Positions 11,158 to 21,930 of a DNA stretch of 64,000 nucleotides are shown here, piece by piece. Position numbers and translations under genes: made by a program. The stretch is from contig VZRZ01003127.1 in assembly GCA_013398175.1 (NCBI GenBank), positions 422,504 to 486,503 on the forward strand. The letters run 5' to 3'. The first letter of the stretch is position 1; each line of letters begins with the position of its first letter. The notes below the pieces were generated by a model. That model had not been told where the DNA came from and did no database searches. It was given only the letters and a program-made list of their open reading frames with translations. Source of the DNA: Climacteris rufus. Lineage: Eukaryota; Chordata; Aves; Passeriformes; Climacteridae.

Positions 11158-12016
11158 TGGAATCCCAGACTGGTTTGGATTGGAAGGGACCTTGAGGACC
11201 ATCCAGTGCCACCCCCTGCCAGGGACAGGGACCCCTTCCACTATCCCAGGTTGCTCTCAGCCCCATCCAACCTGGCCTTGGACACTTCCAGGGGTGGGGC
11301 AGCCACAGCTTCTCTGGGCAGCCTGTGCCAGGGCCTTCCCACCCTCCCAGGGAAGAATTTCTTCCCATTATCCCACCTGACCCTGCCCTCTGTCTCTCAT
11401 GTCTTTGCTCTGGGCTCTGTGACCCCTTTGCAGACTGTTTGAAAGCATCTGTGTAAATGGTTATGTCAAATGATTTTGGGGATGGGTGAATGGATTCAGA
11501 GGATGCTGAGGGGGGTGGGATGTGATGAATATTTGGCCTTCCTGCTTCACTCATCCCAGAGATTTTGTGGCTTTCAAAGCCCCAGGGAGGACGGTCCATG
11601 CTGCCACAGGTCCCTTGGATTTGGAGTCTGGGACGTGCCCACAGCAGGGGAAAAGGGAGCTGCATCTCACCTCCAAAGGAGAGACATGAAGGGAGAGGGA
11701 GAGGAGAGATCAAAACAAGTGCAGCAGCAGCAGGAGGCAGGAGAAGAAAGGCAGCAGGAGAACAAGACCGGTCCCAAAATATCCCTCCTGTTTCCTGCGC
11801 CGCAGACCAAAGCTCACACTGGGAAAGGCTTTTTGCGAGGGGAAGAGGCTCTAAGCTCTGCTCAAAGCTCTGCCTCGGGGTCCCCAGGGAGCCATCCCTG
11901 TGCTGAGCTGGGAAATGGCTCCCGCTGCGCCCCTGGAGCGGTCCCTGCGGGGCCGTGTTTGATCGGAAACGCTCCAAATTCTTCCTGAGATGGAGCCTGA
12001 TGAGGCAAAGCCCCAC
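11126..12016 (-). other. Second-longest open frame (296 codons), partly CR1-derived
   Basis: A minus-strand ATG-to-stop frame of 296 codons. Its last 80-90 residues are the translation of the sense strand of the CR1 fragment at 11158-11393, recognisable because the same residues recur wherever this CR1 segment is read in that frame. The upstream part crosses unique GC-rich sequence and shows no domain, with a leucine/alanine-rich stretch mid-way that reflects the complement of the cagcagcagcaggaggcagg tract at 11721-11740. I regard it as fortuitous. Confidence 0.1.
11158..11393 (-). mobile_element. CR1: CR1 LINE, 3'-end fragment
   Basis: Plus-strand text begins tggaatcccagactggtttgg and continues through ccaggttgctctcagccc and cagggaagaatttcttccc to ccctgccctctg, where similarity to CR1 stops. 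The orientation is therefore minus, with the 3' end at 11158. About 235 bp are kept. A small internal loss removes part of the usual gccatgggcagggacac phrase. Confidence 0.88.
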
Positions 12017-12730
12017 CTTGTCTCAGTTTTATTGGTTTTTTGGGTTTTTTTCCCCCTTCCTGGCTGGTTTGGGTTAAACAACAAATCCATTCCTAGGGTG
12101 GGGGAACTGATTTTCTGGACTAGGACCTGCCTGCTTCATGTACTCCCAATGGATTGTGAGTATGGGCGTGGGAAGGGGAGTGATAAATCCCAAATTTGCT
12201 GAATGACATTCAAATATTGCCACTTAGAAAAATGGTATTAATTTCTTTGGTGTGACAACAGGCTGAGCCCTCATTTGAAAGGATGATGCCTATTTGACTA
12301 TTTCCTCTTGTGCTAACCAGCATTGAGTCATCCGGATGTGGGATGGAGCTGGGATGTTGGGCAGGTCTCACTGCTCATTCCTGCTGCTATTTGGGGACAT
12401 GAGGGTGTTGGGAAGGGCATAATTCAGCTCTGCACCGTGATTTCCCACACTTCCCTCCACCTTTCTTTGGGTTGTTGTTGGTTTACATCTGCTTCACCCA
12501 CATCAGCAAAGACAACCTGCTGCTCCCAACCTGCCCCATTCTCCCCCTGCCACCCCGAGGATTAAAATGGCACCTGGATAATAATTAGAGCACTTTATAG
12601 GGAATTTAAACTGGAAATCACTAAACAGAAATAGCAACCCACCTGCCACCTCCACCCCACTGCACCCCCAAAGTGTCCTGAAAGGGGATTCTGAGCATCC
12701 CAAGGTTACCATAAAACGCATCAGAGATGA

Positions 12731-12769
12731 GGGATATCAATATGACAATATCAATATAACAATATCAAT
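12731..12769 (+). repeat. 14-bp tandem repeat, nearly three copies
   Basis: The unit ATATCAATATRACA occurs twice in full and then partly a third time (gatatcaatatgaca, atatcaatataaca, atatcaatag). The copies differ by one transition. It is short and AT-only, and was probably formed by replication slippage. Confidence 0.8.
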
Positions 12770-14721
12770 AGAGCCTAGAAATTCGGAATGAGATTAAAGA
12801 AAAAACTTCCAGGTTTGGAAGGGAAGAATAATCAAAATTAAAATCAAAATGCAAGTTTGTCTTCATTTGTTGTGATCTAAGAGCCGTGATTTTATTGTGC
12901 TGCTGGACCGACAATGGCCTTGGCAGGGTCTTTCGTTTGGCCTCGACAGTTAATTTCTCTTTTATTACTGCAAGGAAAAAACCATTTGGCACCTGGCAAT
13001 TCCCTCGAGTCTCACAGCCATCTCCAAAGGCAGAGGGGTCAGTCCTTCCCCGGGGCAGAGGGGAGCAATCATTTTATATGGACTGGCAGGAAGGCAAAGT
13101 CCTCGCGGTGCTCCCGGGATCCGGCGGGAACATCGGCCCGGCTCCCCCGGCTCGTGTCCAGAGGGAGCTGCTTTGGGCTCGATTAAAGCTCATCCTCCCG
13201 AAAGGCACCTGGGTTTTATCCACAAACATCAAGAGGTGGAGCATTTTCCATTTTGCTTGATAATTTATTCCCAGGGTTAATCATCCTCCCTGCTAAAAAT
13301 TCAGCCTAATTTTGATCTGAATGTGTCTGGCACCAACGTCCTGCAGCGACCGCTTCCTTTCTTTCCCTGCCCAGCCTTTTCTCCCTCTGAAGCTGCTTGG
13401 ATGTCATTACAGCTCCTTTTTTCTGGCCCCTCGAGTGATTTTCCTCCAGCATCTGCAATTTTGCCAGGCTCTTCTCTGCCCTCCTGGATTCCCATCGTGG
13501 GACCTGTCAGAGCCTCATCACACCTTAGGATAGATCTCAAAGCACCTACATAATATCCCCAACCCCCAGGGCCCTTCTGCAGGATTAATTTTCCACTTCA
13601 AGATAGAAAAATGCTTTCCACTTCCCCGTGTAAAATAAACACAAGGCGCTGCTCCTTCCTCAAGCAGCTGCTTGGGGCTGATTTCCCTGGAACATTTTGG
13701 GATGCTGACAGCCCCATCGCCGCCTGCCTCCCTCCCTCTTCCCCTCGCCCGTCTTTGCTTCCCGTGACACGGTGACGGCCCCGGCGCAGGAGGAGATTAG
13801 CCCGGTGTCCGTGCCTCGGAGAAGCGCCGCTTCCTCTTTATCTCTGGGAAGCAGGCGCGCTGGACGGGAGCCCTGCAGGGATTTATCGAGGTGCCCTGGA
13901 TCTGCCTCTTCCTCCTGCAGCAGCTCCTTTGCACCCGCGGAGCACCAGCCCCAGCACGACGAGTGTCAGGAGGGCTGTAAAGGACATTTTTGTTTTGCCA
14001 AGGGCAATCCCGTGGCGATTTTGCAGTGAAATATCTTGGAGAAGTCACCTTTGGAGTTATCTCCTTTGCCCCCTCCTGGCCGCTGCTTCGGAAATCCTGG
14101 GTGATGCTTTGGTTTTTTAACAGACAGAGACTCTCTGGCCTTTCCAGGTGATTTCGGGGCTGTTTGTGGCCACAACCCAGCTCCAGACAAAGTCAAGTCA
14201 CTGGGAAGGGTGCAGGAGGAAAGGGATGCTTGGAAAGGGGTGGGGGTGAAAATGCCGATGGTCACTGTGAGGAGGTGGGCTGGGGGATGGAACACAAGGC
14301 AGCTGGAGCTCGGTGTGGTGATAAAGAAATGGTTCAGACCCCTAAGTGCTCTCAGGGGTGCTTTGGTGCTTCCTGTGCCTCCCTGGCTTCCAGGGACGAG
14401 TGGTGTGGGTACGGTAGGGTACGGATGTGTTCCAATCCCACCTCCGTGCCCCATGGATGGGCCTGCAGACCGTCTGCATCAGCCAGATCCTTAACCTGCT
14501 CCCTGGGACCCTTTTTGATGACACCCGTGGCTTTCTCCTGCTTTTTGTTCCCAGCTGCTGCAGGGATGCTCCACATCTTTGCTGTCACATCGGGATGGAA
14601 CAGAGAAGGAGGGACCATCCTCCCCTTTCTGTGGGAGTTTTATGGGCTCCTGCCGTTCTTGCAGAGGGTGCAGATAGCACAGCAGTGCCTGTGGGAATAT
14701 TTGGGAATGTATCCCGGGGAG

Positions 14722-14778
14722 CCAGGTTATCCCCATTTCAAAGACAGGAAAACTAAGAAAGGCAGGGATTAAAACAGT
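14722..14778 (-). repeat. Possible old MIR/L2-type SINE/LINE tail
   Basis: The phrase ttatccccatttcaaagaca, followed by ggaaaactaagaaaggcagg, parallels the widespread old amniote pattern in which ATTATCCCCATTTTACAGAT is followed by GGGAAACTGAGGCA. This is the complement of the tail orientation. Roughly 55 bp can be followed, with several substitutions. The family is uncertain. Confidence 0.45.
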
Positions 14779-15579
14779 GCAAAGCTTGTGTTTCTGGATG
14801 CTTGACTGCATCCCGAGCCCTGTTTTCCAAAGAGAACAGGCTGCTCGGAGCACTCAGTAAATCAGGGCCCTGTAAATGCTCTCAGAGAAGCACTTAAAAA
14901 TCACTCGGTGCTTTTAAAGATCGTGTCCAGCGCTCGTGTCTGAATCGCCTCGGAACGGCTGCGGTGCCCAGCATCCCCCACAGCCCCTGATGTGGGAGCC
15001 TGGCCCTTCCCCGGGAGATCCCGATGCTCTTCCCAAACGAGAACCGAACAATTAACTCCAGTTTGCCAATGGGGAAACCGAGGCACGGTGTGGATTAGCC
15101 GTAAATTCCCGTAAATTGGATTGTTTCCTTCTGGGTTGGGCTGTGGTTGGAGGTACAGCCCCCGGGCAGGCTGGCTCCGGACACTTCCAGGTGTTGAGCC
15201 ATGACTTGGCTTGGCAGGGCTGCAATGTGCCGGTCCTGTGGCTAATGCTGAGCAGAGACACGTATTTTCTGGCTGGGCACATATTTTCTGGCTGTATGAA
15301 TATTTTCTGACTGCTTTGAGGATCTTTGGGAGAAAAATTATATTTTGCTCAAGTTATCCCTGAGCATCCCTCCCGTCCCGGGAGGAGGGAGCGGTGCAGG
15401 CTCCCCAGACCAGCAATCCCACACGTGAATAACAATCCCGTTTTTATTTCGTTCCTTGCCCATCTCCACGCTCAGGAGACGCTCCCACCTCCTTGTCCGG
15501 GAACGGAGAGGCTGCCGGTTTGCGGGGTGCGACACAGGCACAGTATTTCACAGCTGGTTGCTTTGCAGTGGGAGTCTTT

Positions 15580-15790
15580 TACTGGGAGTTGTTTCCCGGG
15601 CTCGGGCTCTGATTAGCGGCTGCACACCCTGCCCTGGATGCTGGTGGATCCGCTCAGGCACCGAGAGCCGAGGGAGGCTCACAGCAACGCGGGCAGAGCG
15701 GTTCCGCTCCCCTCGGACACCTCGGCCTGTGCTCCGTGCGACCCCGCGGCTGATCCAGCGCATCAATCCCGGGAAACTCCAGTTGGGAGA
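15580..15790. promoter_or_regulatory. CpG-rich patch
   Basis: About 210 bp in which CpG dinucleotides are frequent (ctcgggctc, gccgagggagg, caacgcgggcagagcggttccgc, gtgcgaccccgcgg). In bird genomes such density usually marks an unmethylated promoter or a regulatory element. No TATA box, initiator context or coding exon is recognisable nearby, and the patch is short for a formal CpG island. It lies just upstream of the AT-rich block at 15885-16225, a juxtaposition also common at developmental enhancers. Confidence 0.3.
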
Positions 15791-15884
15791 GAGCAGGATG
15801 CAGCCACGGGCGCTGAGGAGCAGGACGAGGGGCTGGCAGGTTGAATTAGTGCTGGGAGAGCAGATGCACATTTAAACAAACCAT

Positions 15885-16225
15885 CCGCTCGCAAGAAGAA
15901 AACAATGACTTAGTACTTTCTAATTACCATCCTAAAGTCAAGCAATTACTCCTTATTCACACGTGATTACCAAGAATAGCTTAAAATGAATAAACATTTG
16001 GGGGAAAAAAAAAAAAAAGCCTCTTACTAAATTTTCATTAGCCACCACAGTGAGTAAGATATTTACACTCCGGCACAGCCCCCATAAACACAGACGTTAC
16101 TCGGTAAATGAGTGAATTAGTATTGTGCTAATTGCTAGAAATTGTTATCAGGTTACTACAATTACTACAAATTGTCAGCAGGATCCACTGATTTTGTTAT
16201 TTTTTGAAAAATAAAAGAGAAACCT
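15885..16225. promoter_or_regulatory. TAATTA-rich candidate regulatory block
   Basis: A 340-bp AT-rich block with homeodomain-type cores (ctaattacc at 15920, caattactcc, gtgctaattgctag near 16125), a FOX/CDX-like cataaac, a SOX-like attgttat and an imperfect internal repeat (actacaattactacaaattgt). An A run at 16005-16018 interrupts it. There is no transposon signature. It has the look of a vertebrate conserved non-coding element. The motifs are seen; conservation and activity are inference. Confidence 0.35.
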
Positions 16226-16283
16226 TAGTGATATGGTTTATGCAGTTGTAAACAACTGGGAGCGGGGCAAGGGGCTGTTCCTC

Positions 16284-16321
16284 GGAGAGGAGAGGAGAGG
16301 AGAGGAGAGGAGAGGAGAGGG
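16284..16321 (+). repeat. GGAGA pentanucleotide microsatellite
   Basis: Between seven and eight perfect tandem copies of the 5-bp unit GGAGA form a 38-bp uninterrupted purine tract. It is expected to be length-polymorphic. The complementary strand is pure pyrimidine, so it could form triplex structures, but no function is implied. Confidence 0.95.
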
Positions 16322-18868
16322 AATTGGCTAAATCCCACATGGCAGCTCATGATTGATTTCTGAGACCGTGGGTCTGGGCTACGTCTGGGACAGGGCTGTG
16401 GGTGTTTTGGGTGGGAATCAGCAGGGGTGGAAGCAACGGAAGGATGCATGAAAGCACAAGAACATGATTTCAGGCTTGTACACCTCCCTCTCTCACGCTC
16501 TTCGTCATCCACAGCCACCCAAACACCCACAGGGACACCAGAGCATGTGCCCGTGGGTGGCACTTCCAGGAATCCCATCCCACGCGCCTGCCCACTCCCA
16601 ATTCCCACTCTCACCATTTCCTCACTGCTTTCACTGCCTGGGCCTCTGGGACCCAAACTGGAGTGTCCCTCTGTTACCTGCCCTTCAGCAAAAAAACCTG
16701 GGATACACAGAAAAATTACAAAAGCCACATGATGGAGATTTTTTAGTGAGCCAGAGACACAAAAGAAGGTTTTAGGCAGGATTTGGCACTTTGGCAGTGC
16801 TGGAGCATGGAAACCTTTCCAAGTGGGCTGGTTTAGTTCACCTCCTGCAGCTCCAGGGTTTGGGGAGGTGGAGCCAGGCTGGGAATGGTGTTGTGCAGAC
16901 AACCTGGTCTGTGCGCCTAAAACCTGTCTGCTCTCCCCGCTAGATCAGTTGGTCTAATAAAAGATTTTATCTGTCCCTATAAAGTGTCTCCTCTCCCAGC
17001 CTCAGCCCCGGAGCAGGGACCGTGGGTATTTCACTTTGGGCAACAGCTCTGTGAAATTGGGTGCTATAAATCCTTCTCGTTTCCCCTCGTGTGAAGCAGG
17101 GGATAATGAGCAGGACGTGTGAAGTCTTGATCAGCTGCTGCTGGTGCAGCACACCAGTGTTTTCAGATGAAAAGCAATGAGGGGGAAAAAAAAAGTGGTT
17201 ATTAGAGCAGAAGCACATTAGAAAAAAAAAATCTGACTTTCCATTACGCCCCTGGAGCTCGACATTGCTGCGAGCCGTGGTATTTCCATCAGTGCTCTGC
17301 TGCTTATTGCATGTTCTGATTTTGGATACTCCACCTCGGAGCAGCTCAGATCCCGGGGTGTTAATTCGGGGGTGGAGATGGGAATCACTCACACGGTGAC
17401 ATTAATTGAGGTTTTGGGGGTATCTCGCCCCATGGGGGTCTGAGGGGGGTCTGTGGATTGGTGTCAGGAGCTGGTGGCTTTGGACAACTCCCCAGCATTC
17501 ACAAAAGGATTTTTGCATCAGATTGGATGCAAATCCACCCTGCAGGTGGATTTCTATTAATAAATACAATAGATAGATCAATGTTACAAAGGTTCAGGGG
17601 AGAATACAGCCCCCCATTTTCAGCCTATTGGGCTTATGTGCACACCCAGAATGCGGCAGATCATTTGCAGACATCAGCAAGTGTTGGGTCATGGTGCTGC
17701 AGCTCAATAAGGACACTCCAGCCCCCTCAAAGGATGGACATGGGGCTGGAAATGTCTTCAGAAATCAGCTCTAAGCAGCCAAAGTTGTCAGTCTGCTCTT
17801 GAAAATAATGAGGGAGATTTAAAAGCAAAAGGAAAGGCAGAAACAGGCAGTGATTTGGGTTCTGCCCTCTGTGAACTCGGTGGCTCTGAGGTGTCAGCTT
17901 CCCACGCTCGTCCTTGGGACCAAAAGATGAGTGTCCTTATGGAAAGGGATCCACGCCGCCGCCTCCTTGGGCTTCCCCCTGCCTGCCCTCAGCCTTCACC
18001 TTGCTGTAAAAACACAGGCCAGAGCCCTGCTCCCTCAGTCCTGGAAATGTGCAGGATCTGCTGGAAAATGACAATAATGCTGGTGCAGTCTCGACCCTAA
18101 CACACCCCAAATGAGCCGGAAGGATGCTGAGCTGGGAAACACCCGGGAGACGGGAAGGGAAAGTGAAGGGGCTGCAGGTGAGGAAAGGGATTTGAAGAGC
18201 TTCCCGGTGTAGGGAGGCTTAAATTCCTGCTGCTCCATGGCTAAATCCTCTGCCGTGCCGCATTGTGCTGACCCTGCCGTGGTGGGAGAGCAGCTGGTGG
18301 CTTTGCAGGGAAAATCCTCCCTGGGCTCGGCATCCTGTCCCCGCAGACACCATTTCATCCGTGTTGTCCACTTGACCTCCACAGGGGTTGTGTTCGTGTC
18401 TGCAGGATGGGGCAGAGCTGAGGAGGAGAGGAAGCTGGGTGGGGTGAGGGAGCGGGCTCTCTCCCCAATTCCGAACCATGAGTCAGCAGGATCCCTGTGT
18501 TCAAAGCTGGCTGTTCTCGAAAAGGCATTTGCATTTCAGAGAGCTCCTGCTTTGCTCTCCCACTGACAGTGTTTAGCTTTTGTTTAAAGCTGGGCTCCTC
18601 CGCAGCGCTGCAAAAGGGGCCGAGTGGAGGAGACAAGAGCCAGGAGCCTCTGGGTTTGATCATTTCTTCCTTTGTCTCTAACAAGCCTCTTGCTCGCCAG
18701 GAGGAGCCTCTTGCAAAATCCAAGGCTCTTCCACAAAATAAAGATGAAGGCTGAGGGGGCCGAGGCCGGGACGGGCACACACCAACACCTCAAATCCGTG
18801 TGGATTCATCCATCAGGGTGGGCACCTCCACCAGTTTGGGTTGGGAATAGTCACCCCAAATGGCTGGA
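16322..18868. other. Unique non-coding stretch
   Basis: About 2.5 kb without a recognisable gene. It contains A runs at 17188-17195 and 17221-17230 and a minus-strand open frame of 225 codons (16225-16902) that is unrecognised and whose C-terminal part is the translated GGAGA microsatellite. A possible old repeat tail near 16940 is listed separately. Confidence 0.5.
16938..16985 (+). repeat. Possible old amniote interspersed-repeat tail
   Basis: The phrase agttggtctaataaaagatt, continuing tttatctgtccc, resembles a short motif (GTTGGTCYAATAAAAGATATTA) that I associate with the ends of old interspersed repeats in reptile and mammal genomes. Only about 45 bp can be followed and the family cannot be named. 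Confidence 0.3.
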
Positions 18869-19260
18869 GGACCCCATCCAGCTCTGGGCTCCCAGCACAG
18901 GAAGGACGTGGAGCTGCTGGAGCGAGTCCAGAGGAAGCCATGGAGCTGCTCCAGGGCTGGAACCCCTCTGCCCTTGAGCCAGTCTGGGAGAGCTGGGGGT
19001 GCTCACCTGGAGAGGAGAAGGCTCCAGGGAGAGCTCANNNNNNNNNNNNNNNNNNNNNNNNNNNNNNNNNNNNNNNNNNNNNNNNNNNNNNNNNNNNNNN
19101 NNNNNNNNNNNNNNNNNNNNNNNNNNNNNNNNNNNNNNNNNNGGTTGGACAGGGCTTGGAGCAGCCTGGGACAGTGGGAGGTGTCCCTGCCCATGGCAGG
19201 GGGTGGAATGGGATGGGCTTTGAGGTAACTTCCAACCCAAACCATTCTGGGATTCTGTGA
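18869..19260 (+). mobile_element. CR1: CR1 LINE, 3'-end fragment interrupted by assembly gap
   Basis: Left of the gap, 18869-19037 reads as CR1 sense strand (tctgggctcccagcacagg, gagctgctggagcgagtcc, tcacctggagaggagaaggc). Right of the gap, 19143-19260 is the 3' end (ttggagcagcctgggacag, tgcccatggcagggggtgg) down to ccattctgggattctgtga. The sequence on either side is in the same orientation and order, so this is one element. Other copies (for example 30748-31190) suggest that the missing middle is roughly 190 bp, about twice the 105 Ns written, so the gap length may be nominal. The 3' terminus is intact and is followed directly by the shared flank block at 19261-19468. Confidence 0.92.
19038..19142. 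other. Assembly gap (105 N)
   Basis: An unbroken run of 105 N inside a CR1 element. Repeat-induced assembly failure is the likely cause, since the flanks match many other CR1 copies. Confidence 0.98.
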
Positions 19261-19468
19261 TTTACAAATGTAAATGCAGATTTGCAAATGAGCATTTTGC
19301 CCCAAACTCTTGGGGAGCAAAACTTCCCAGATGGCACCAAGCAGATGCAGTGGGTCACAGGTTCCACCCTCTTCCATTTCCACTCACTAATTCCACACAC
19401 TTGAAGGAAAACTCCAGCAAATGTGGGGAATCTGTTCAGCCACCCAACACCTGGGTGAGGAGGAGAAA
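19261..19468 (+). repeat. Dispersed flank block, copy A
   Basis: This 208-bp segment starts at the base after the CR1 3' terminus. It matches, in inverted orientation, the segment at 27547-27749, which likewise starts at the base after a CR1 3' terminus. By eye about 80% of positions agree, including near-exact runs such as tttacaaatgtaaatgcaga, caaatgagcattttg and gttccaccctcttccatttc. The block is not part of the CR1 body seen in the other copies here. Three explanations are possible: 3' transduction of flanking DNA by a CR1, a local inverted duplication of CR1 plus flank, or an unrecognised composite repeat family. No coding content is recognised. Confidence 0.8.
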
Positions 19469-19548
19469 ACCAGGAAGCTCAAAAGAAACGTCCAGATTAG
19501 TTTGTATCTCCTTATTCATTCCCTTATTGGTTCTGATTTTGCTTCTCT

Positions 19549-19551
<3 letters not shown>

Positions 19552-19605
<54 letters not shown>
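19552..19605 (+). repeat. 54-base T homopolymer
   Basis: T occupies every position from 19552 to 19605, preceded by ctctctctc. Read on the minus strand it is A54. A retrocopy on that strand would have its body to the right, where no AATAAA signal or recognisable gene-derived sequence is seen, so it is reported only as simple sequence. Its length may be an assembly estimate. Confidence 0.95.
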
Positions 19606-19606
<1 letters not shown>

Positions 19607-21284
19607 AAGGGAAAGAAGGAACATGTGGAGTTATTTCAGTGTTTTGAAGTGATTCTGTTTACTGGGAGCTGATAGGATTGATTTACACAACGTGGGGAAT
19701 GCAGAGAGGGCGAAGGAGATCCCAGAGCAGAGCAGCAGTGTTTGATTTCAGGGCTGGCTTTGCTGTGAATTCTAATGCCAGGAGCAACTTCAATCCATGG
19801 TCAGCTGAAAATGAAATGTTGGGAATTGTTTTGCTGAAATTGGGATAAGAAGTGATGAAAAAAAAGGACCCCTCTGTCCAAGAGACTTTTTGCAGCAGTG
19901 TCTTGGGGAAAAATAATCAAGTTCTTGTGATTTACGGATTTCCTTGCAGGTGGTGGAGGCATTTTTTCTCTTAAATCTTTATTTTTTATGCCATTTCCTT
20001 TAGAAGCAATAGAGTAGGGAAAGAAAACATCAGAGAATTCAGTTTTTATTTACAAGGAATCATGAAGAAAAGGAAAACCCAAACATTTGATTCATAAGTT
20101 ATTAATTTAATACGATGAAAAGTTCCAAACAAGCAAAATTGCTATTTTTGGGGGTAATTCACTTTCCAGAACACATAGGGCGGATTTTATGGGTACAATG
20201 TATACTTGAGAAGCTTCTTTTTGGGGTCTCTGATCTGAAGCTTCCCTTCCTGAACAACCAGGTTTGTTCTCCCAGTATATAAACAAAATTCCCAACATCA
20301 GCATCTCTTCAACAGGAAACCTCACCCCAATCCTAAATCTTGGATTGTCCTTGGATCTCTCAGATTTGGAAACTCTCTCCAGCCCTGAACTCCTCTTCAT
20401 GAAAGCCTGACCAGCTGTTTGTGACCTCTGGGAGAGCACAGCAGAAGGCCAGAACCTGCTGTCAGGAGCAAGACACACCCAGGAACCAGCGGCTTTGCTG
20501 TTCCTCTTACAGTGACATTGTTTCCTACAGGGCTGATTTAGATTCCCAAGGCCTCAGAACTCCCCAGATTTCCCCCAAGTTCTGTATCAATCATTATGCA
20601 GCTGCAATATTCCAAATGAAAACTTCAGACCTCATTCTCCATGCCTTTGTTCACCTATTTTTCATTCTTTGGTGGAAGAAGCATTGCTTTCCTACTGCAG
20701 AGGGTGGATTAAAGGGATGTGGCAGGGATATCACTCATGCCATGGTGTCCCCTCCACTGTGATCCAGCTGCACAAGGGCATCAGGATCTGATTGTCCGAG
20801 CAGGAATCCCTTTGGAAGACCACACACCCAGCTGGGCACGCTGGAGCAAATGAACAATTTGCAAACACTCAGGAGGCTGGGATTTGTTGGCTTCAAATGC
20901 TCAAAACGCCGGAGTTGCAGCACTGGGTGACTCATGAGCAGCTCCACACAGCCGGAGTCGTCTGGGCAGCATTGCCCGGTGGGGAGTGGAACCAGTGGGG
21001 TTGGAGCAGTTTATAGGGAAAAAGAAGTTGATGGCAGCATCGGGAATTTTCTGCTGGCCAAGGTAAAGGGGCAAGAAGGGGAATAAAACCACAAGTATTG
21101 TAGTGAGAGTGGGGATGTCACACAGCCCTGTCACGGCCACAGAGCTGCCAAGGGGACCTGGGAGTTCTGCAGAGCAGAGATGTGAAGGCAGAGAGTTCTA
21201 GCCCATAGAGTATCCCACTGCTAAAAAGGGATTTGTGAGCCACGTCAGGGCAGGTGCTTCAGGGATCATCCAGAAAATGACATT
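19606..21284. other. Unique non-coding stretch
   Basis: AT-richer sequence to about 20.2 kb (A run at 19857-19865, T-rich 19960-19990), then moderate GC. No gene, CR1 fragment or RNA gene is recognised. Confidence 0.55.
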
Positions 21285-21930
21285 AGGATCACAAAATTCT
21301 GAAATGGTTTGGGTGGAAGGGACCTTAAAGCTCATCTTGTTCCACCTTGTGCAATGGGCAGGGACACCTCCCACTATCCCAGGTTGCTCCAAGCCCCAGC
21401 CTGGCCTTGGACACTTCCAGGGATGGGGCAGCCACAGTTTCTCTGGGCACCCTGTGCCAGGGCCTCCCCACCCTCACAGGGAACAATTCCTTCCCAATAT
21501 TCCATCTAATATCCTTCCCATCCCTCTGCCAGTGGGAAACCAACCTCTCCTTGTCCTGTCACTCCTGGCCCTTTTCTCAAGTCCCTCTCCAGCTCTCCTG
21601 GAGCCCCTTTACTCTGGAAGGTGCTCTGAGGTTTCCCTGGAGTTTCTGTTCTGCAGGTGAGCATCCCCAGCTCTCCCAGCCTGGCTCCAGAGCAGAGGGG
21701 CTCCAGTCCTTGGACCATCTCTGTGGCCTCTCTGGACTCGTTTCAGCAGCTCCACATCCTTCTCATGCTGGGGGCTCTGGAGCTGGATTCAGCTCTGCAT
21801 GTGGGGTCTCACCTGAGCAGGGCGGAGGGCAGAATTTCCCCCTCCCCATGCTGTGGGATGATCCCAGTACAGGTTTGTCTCTCTGGGCTGCAGTCTCAGA
21901 TCTCACAACATCCAGCAGCTCAGCCCATGT
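21285..21930 (-). mobile_element. CR1: CR1 LINE, longest modern fragment (about 645 bp)
   Basis: The 3' end is at left (aggatcacaaaattctgaaa, then tggtttgggtggaagg). The fragment extends through the usual 3' region (ccaggttgctccaagcccc; gggcaccctgtgccagggcc; ggcagtg-type ccagtgggaaacc) and on into upstream sequence (tctctggactcgtttcagc, catgctgggggctctggagc, tgtggggtctcacctgagc, ggcggagggcagaatttcc). Similarity fades near tccagcagctcagcccatgt. No intact ORF2 remains; the frames across it are short. It is the most complete representative of the dominant subfamily in the window. Confidence 0.92.

Larger units (their letters stand above)
11394..15880. other. Long unique non-coding stretch
   Basis: No gene or transposon is recognised across about 4.5 kb, apart from the small repeats listed separately. 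Composition alternates: AT-rich at 12190-12310 and 12690-12900, GC-rich with clustered CpG at 13095-13165, 13720-13960 and 15580-15790. The last is the densest CpG patch in the window (cgagagccgagggagg, gcaacgcgggcagagcgg, gaccccgcggctgatcc). A CpG-rich patch can mark a promoter or a regulatory element, but none here has a recognisable exon next to it. Confidence 0.45.

Noticed and set aside
16225..16902. 225-codon minus-strand open frame
   Set aside because: Its C-terminal part is the translated GGAGA microsatellite (LLSSPLLSSPL-type repeat) and the rest is unrecognised.
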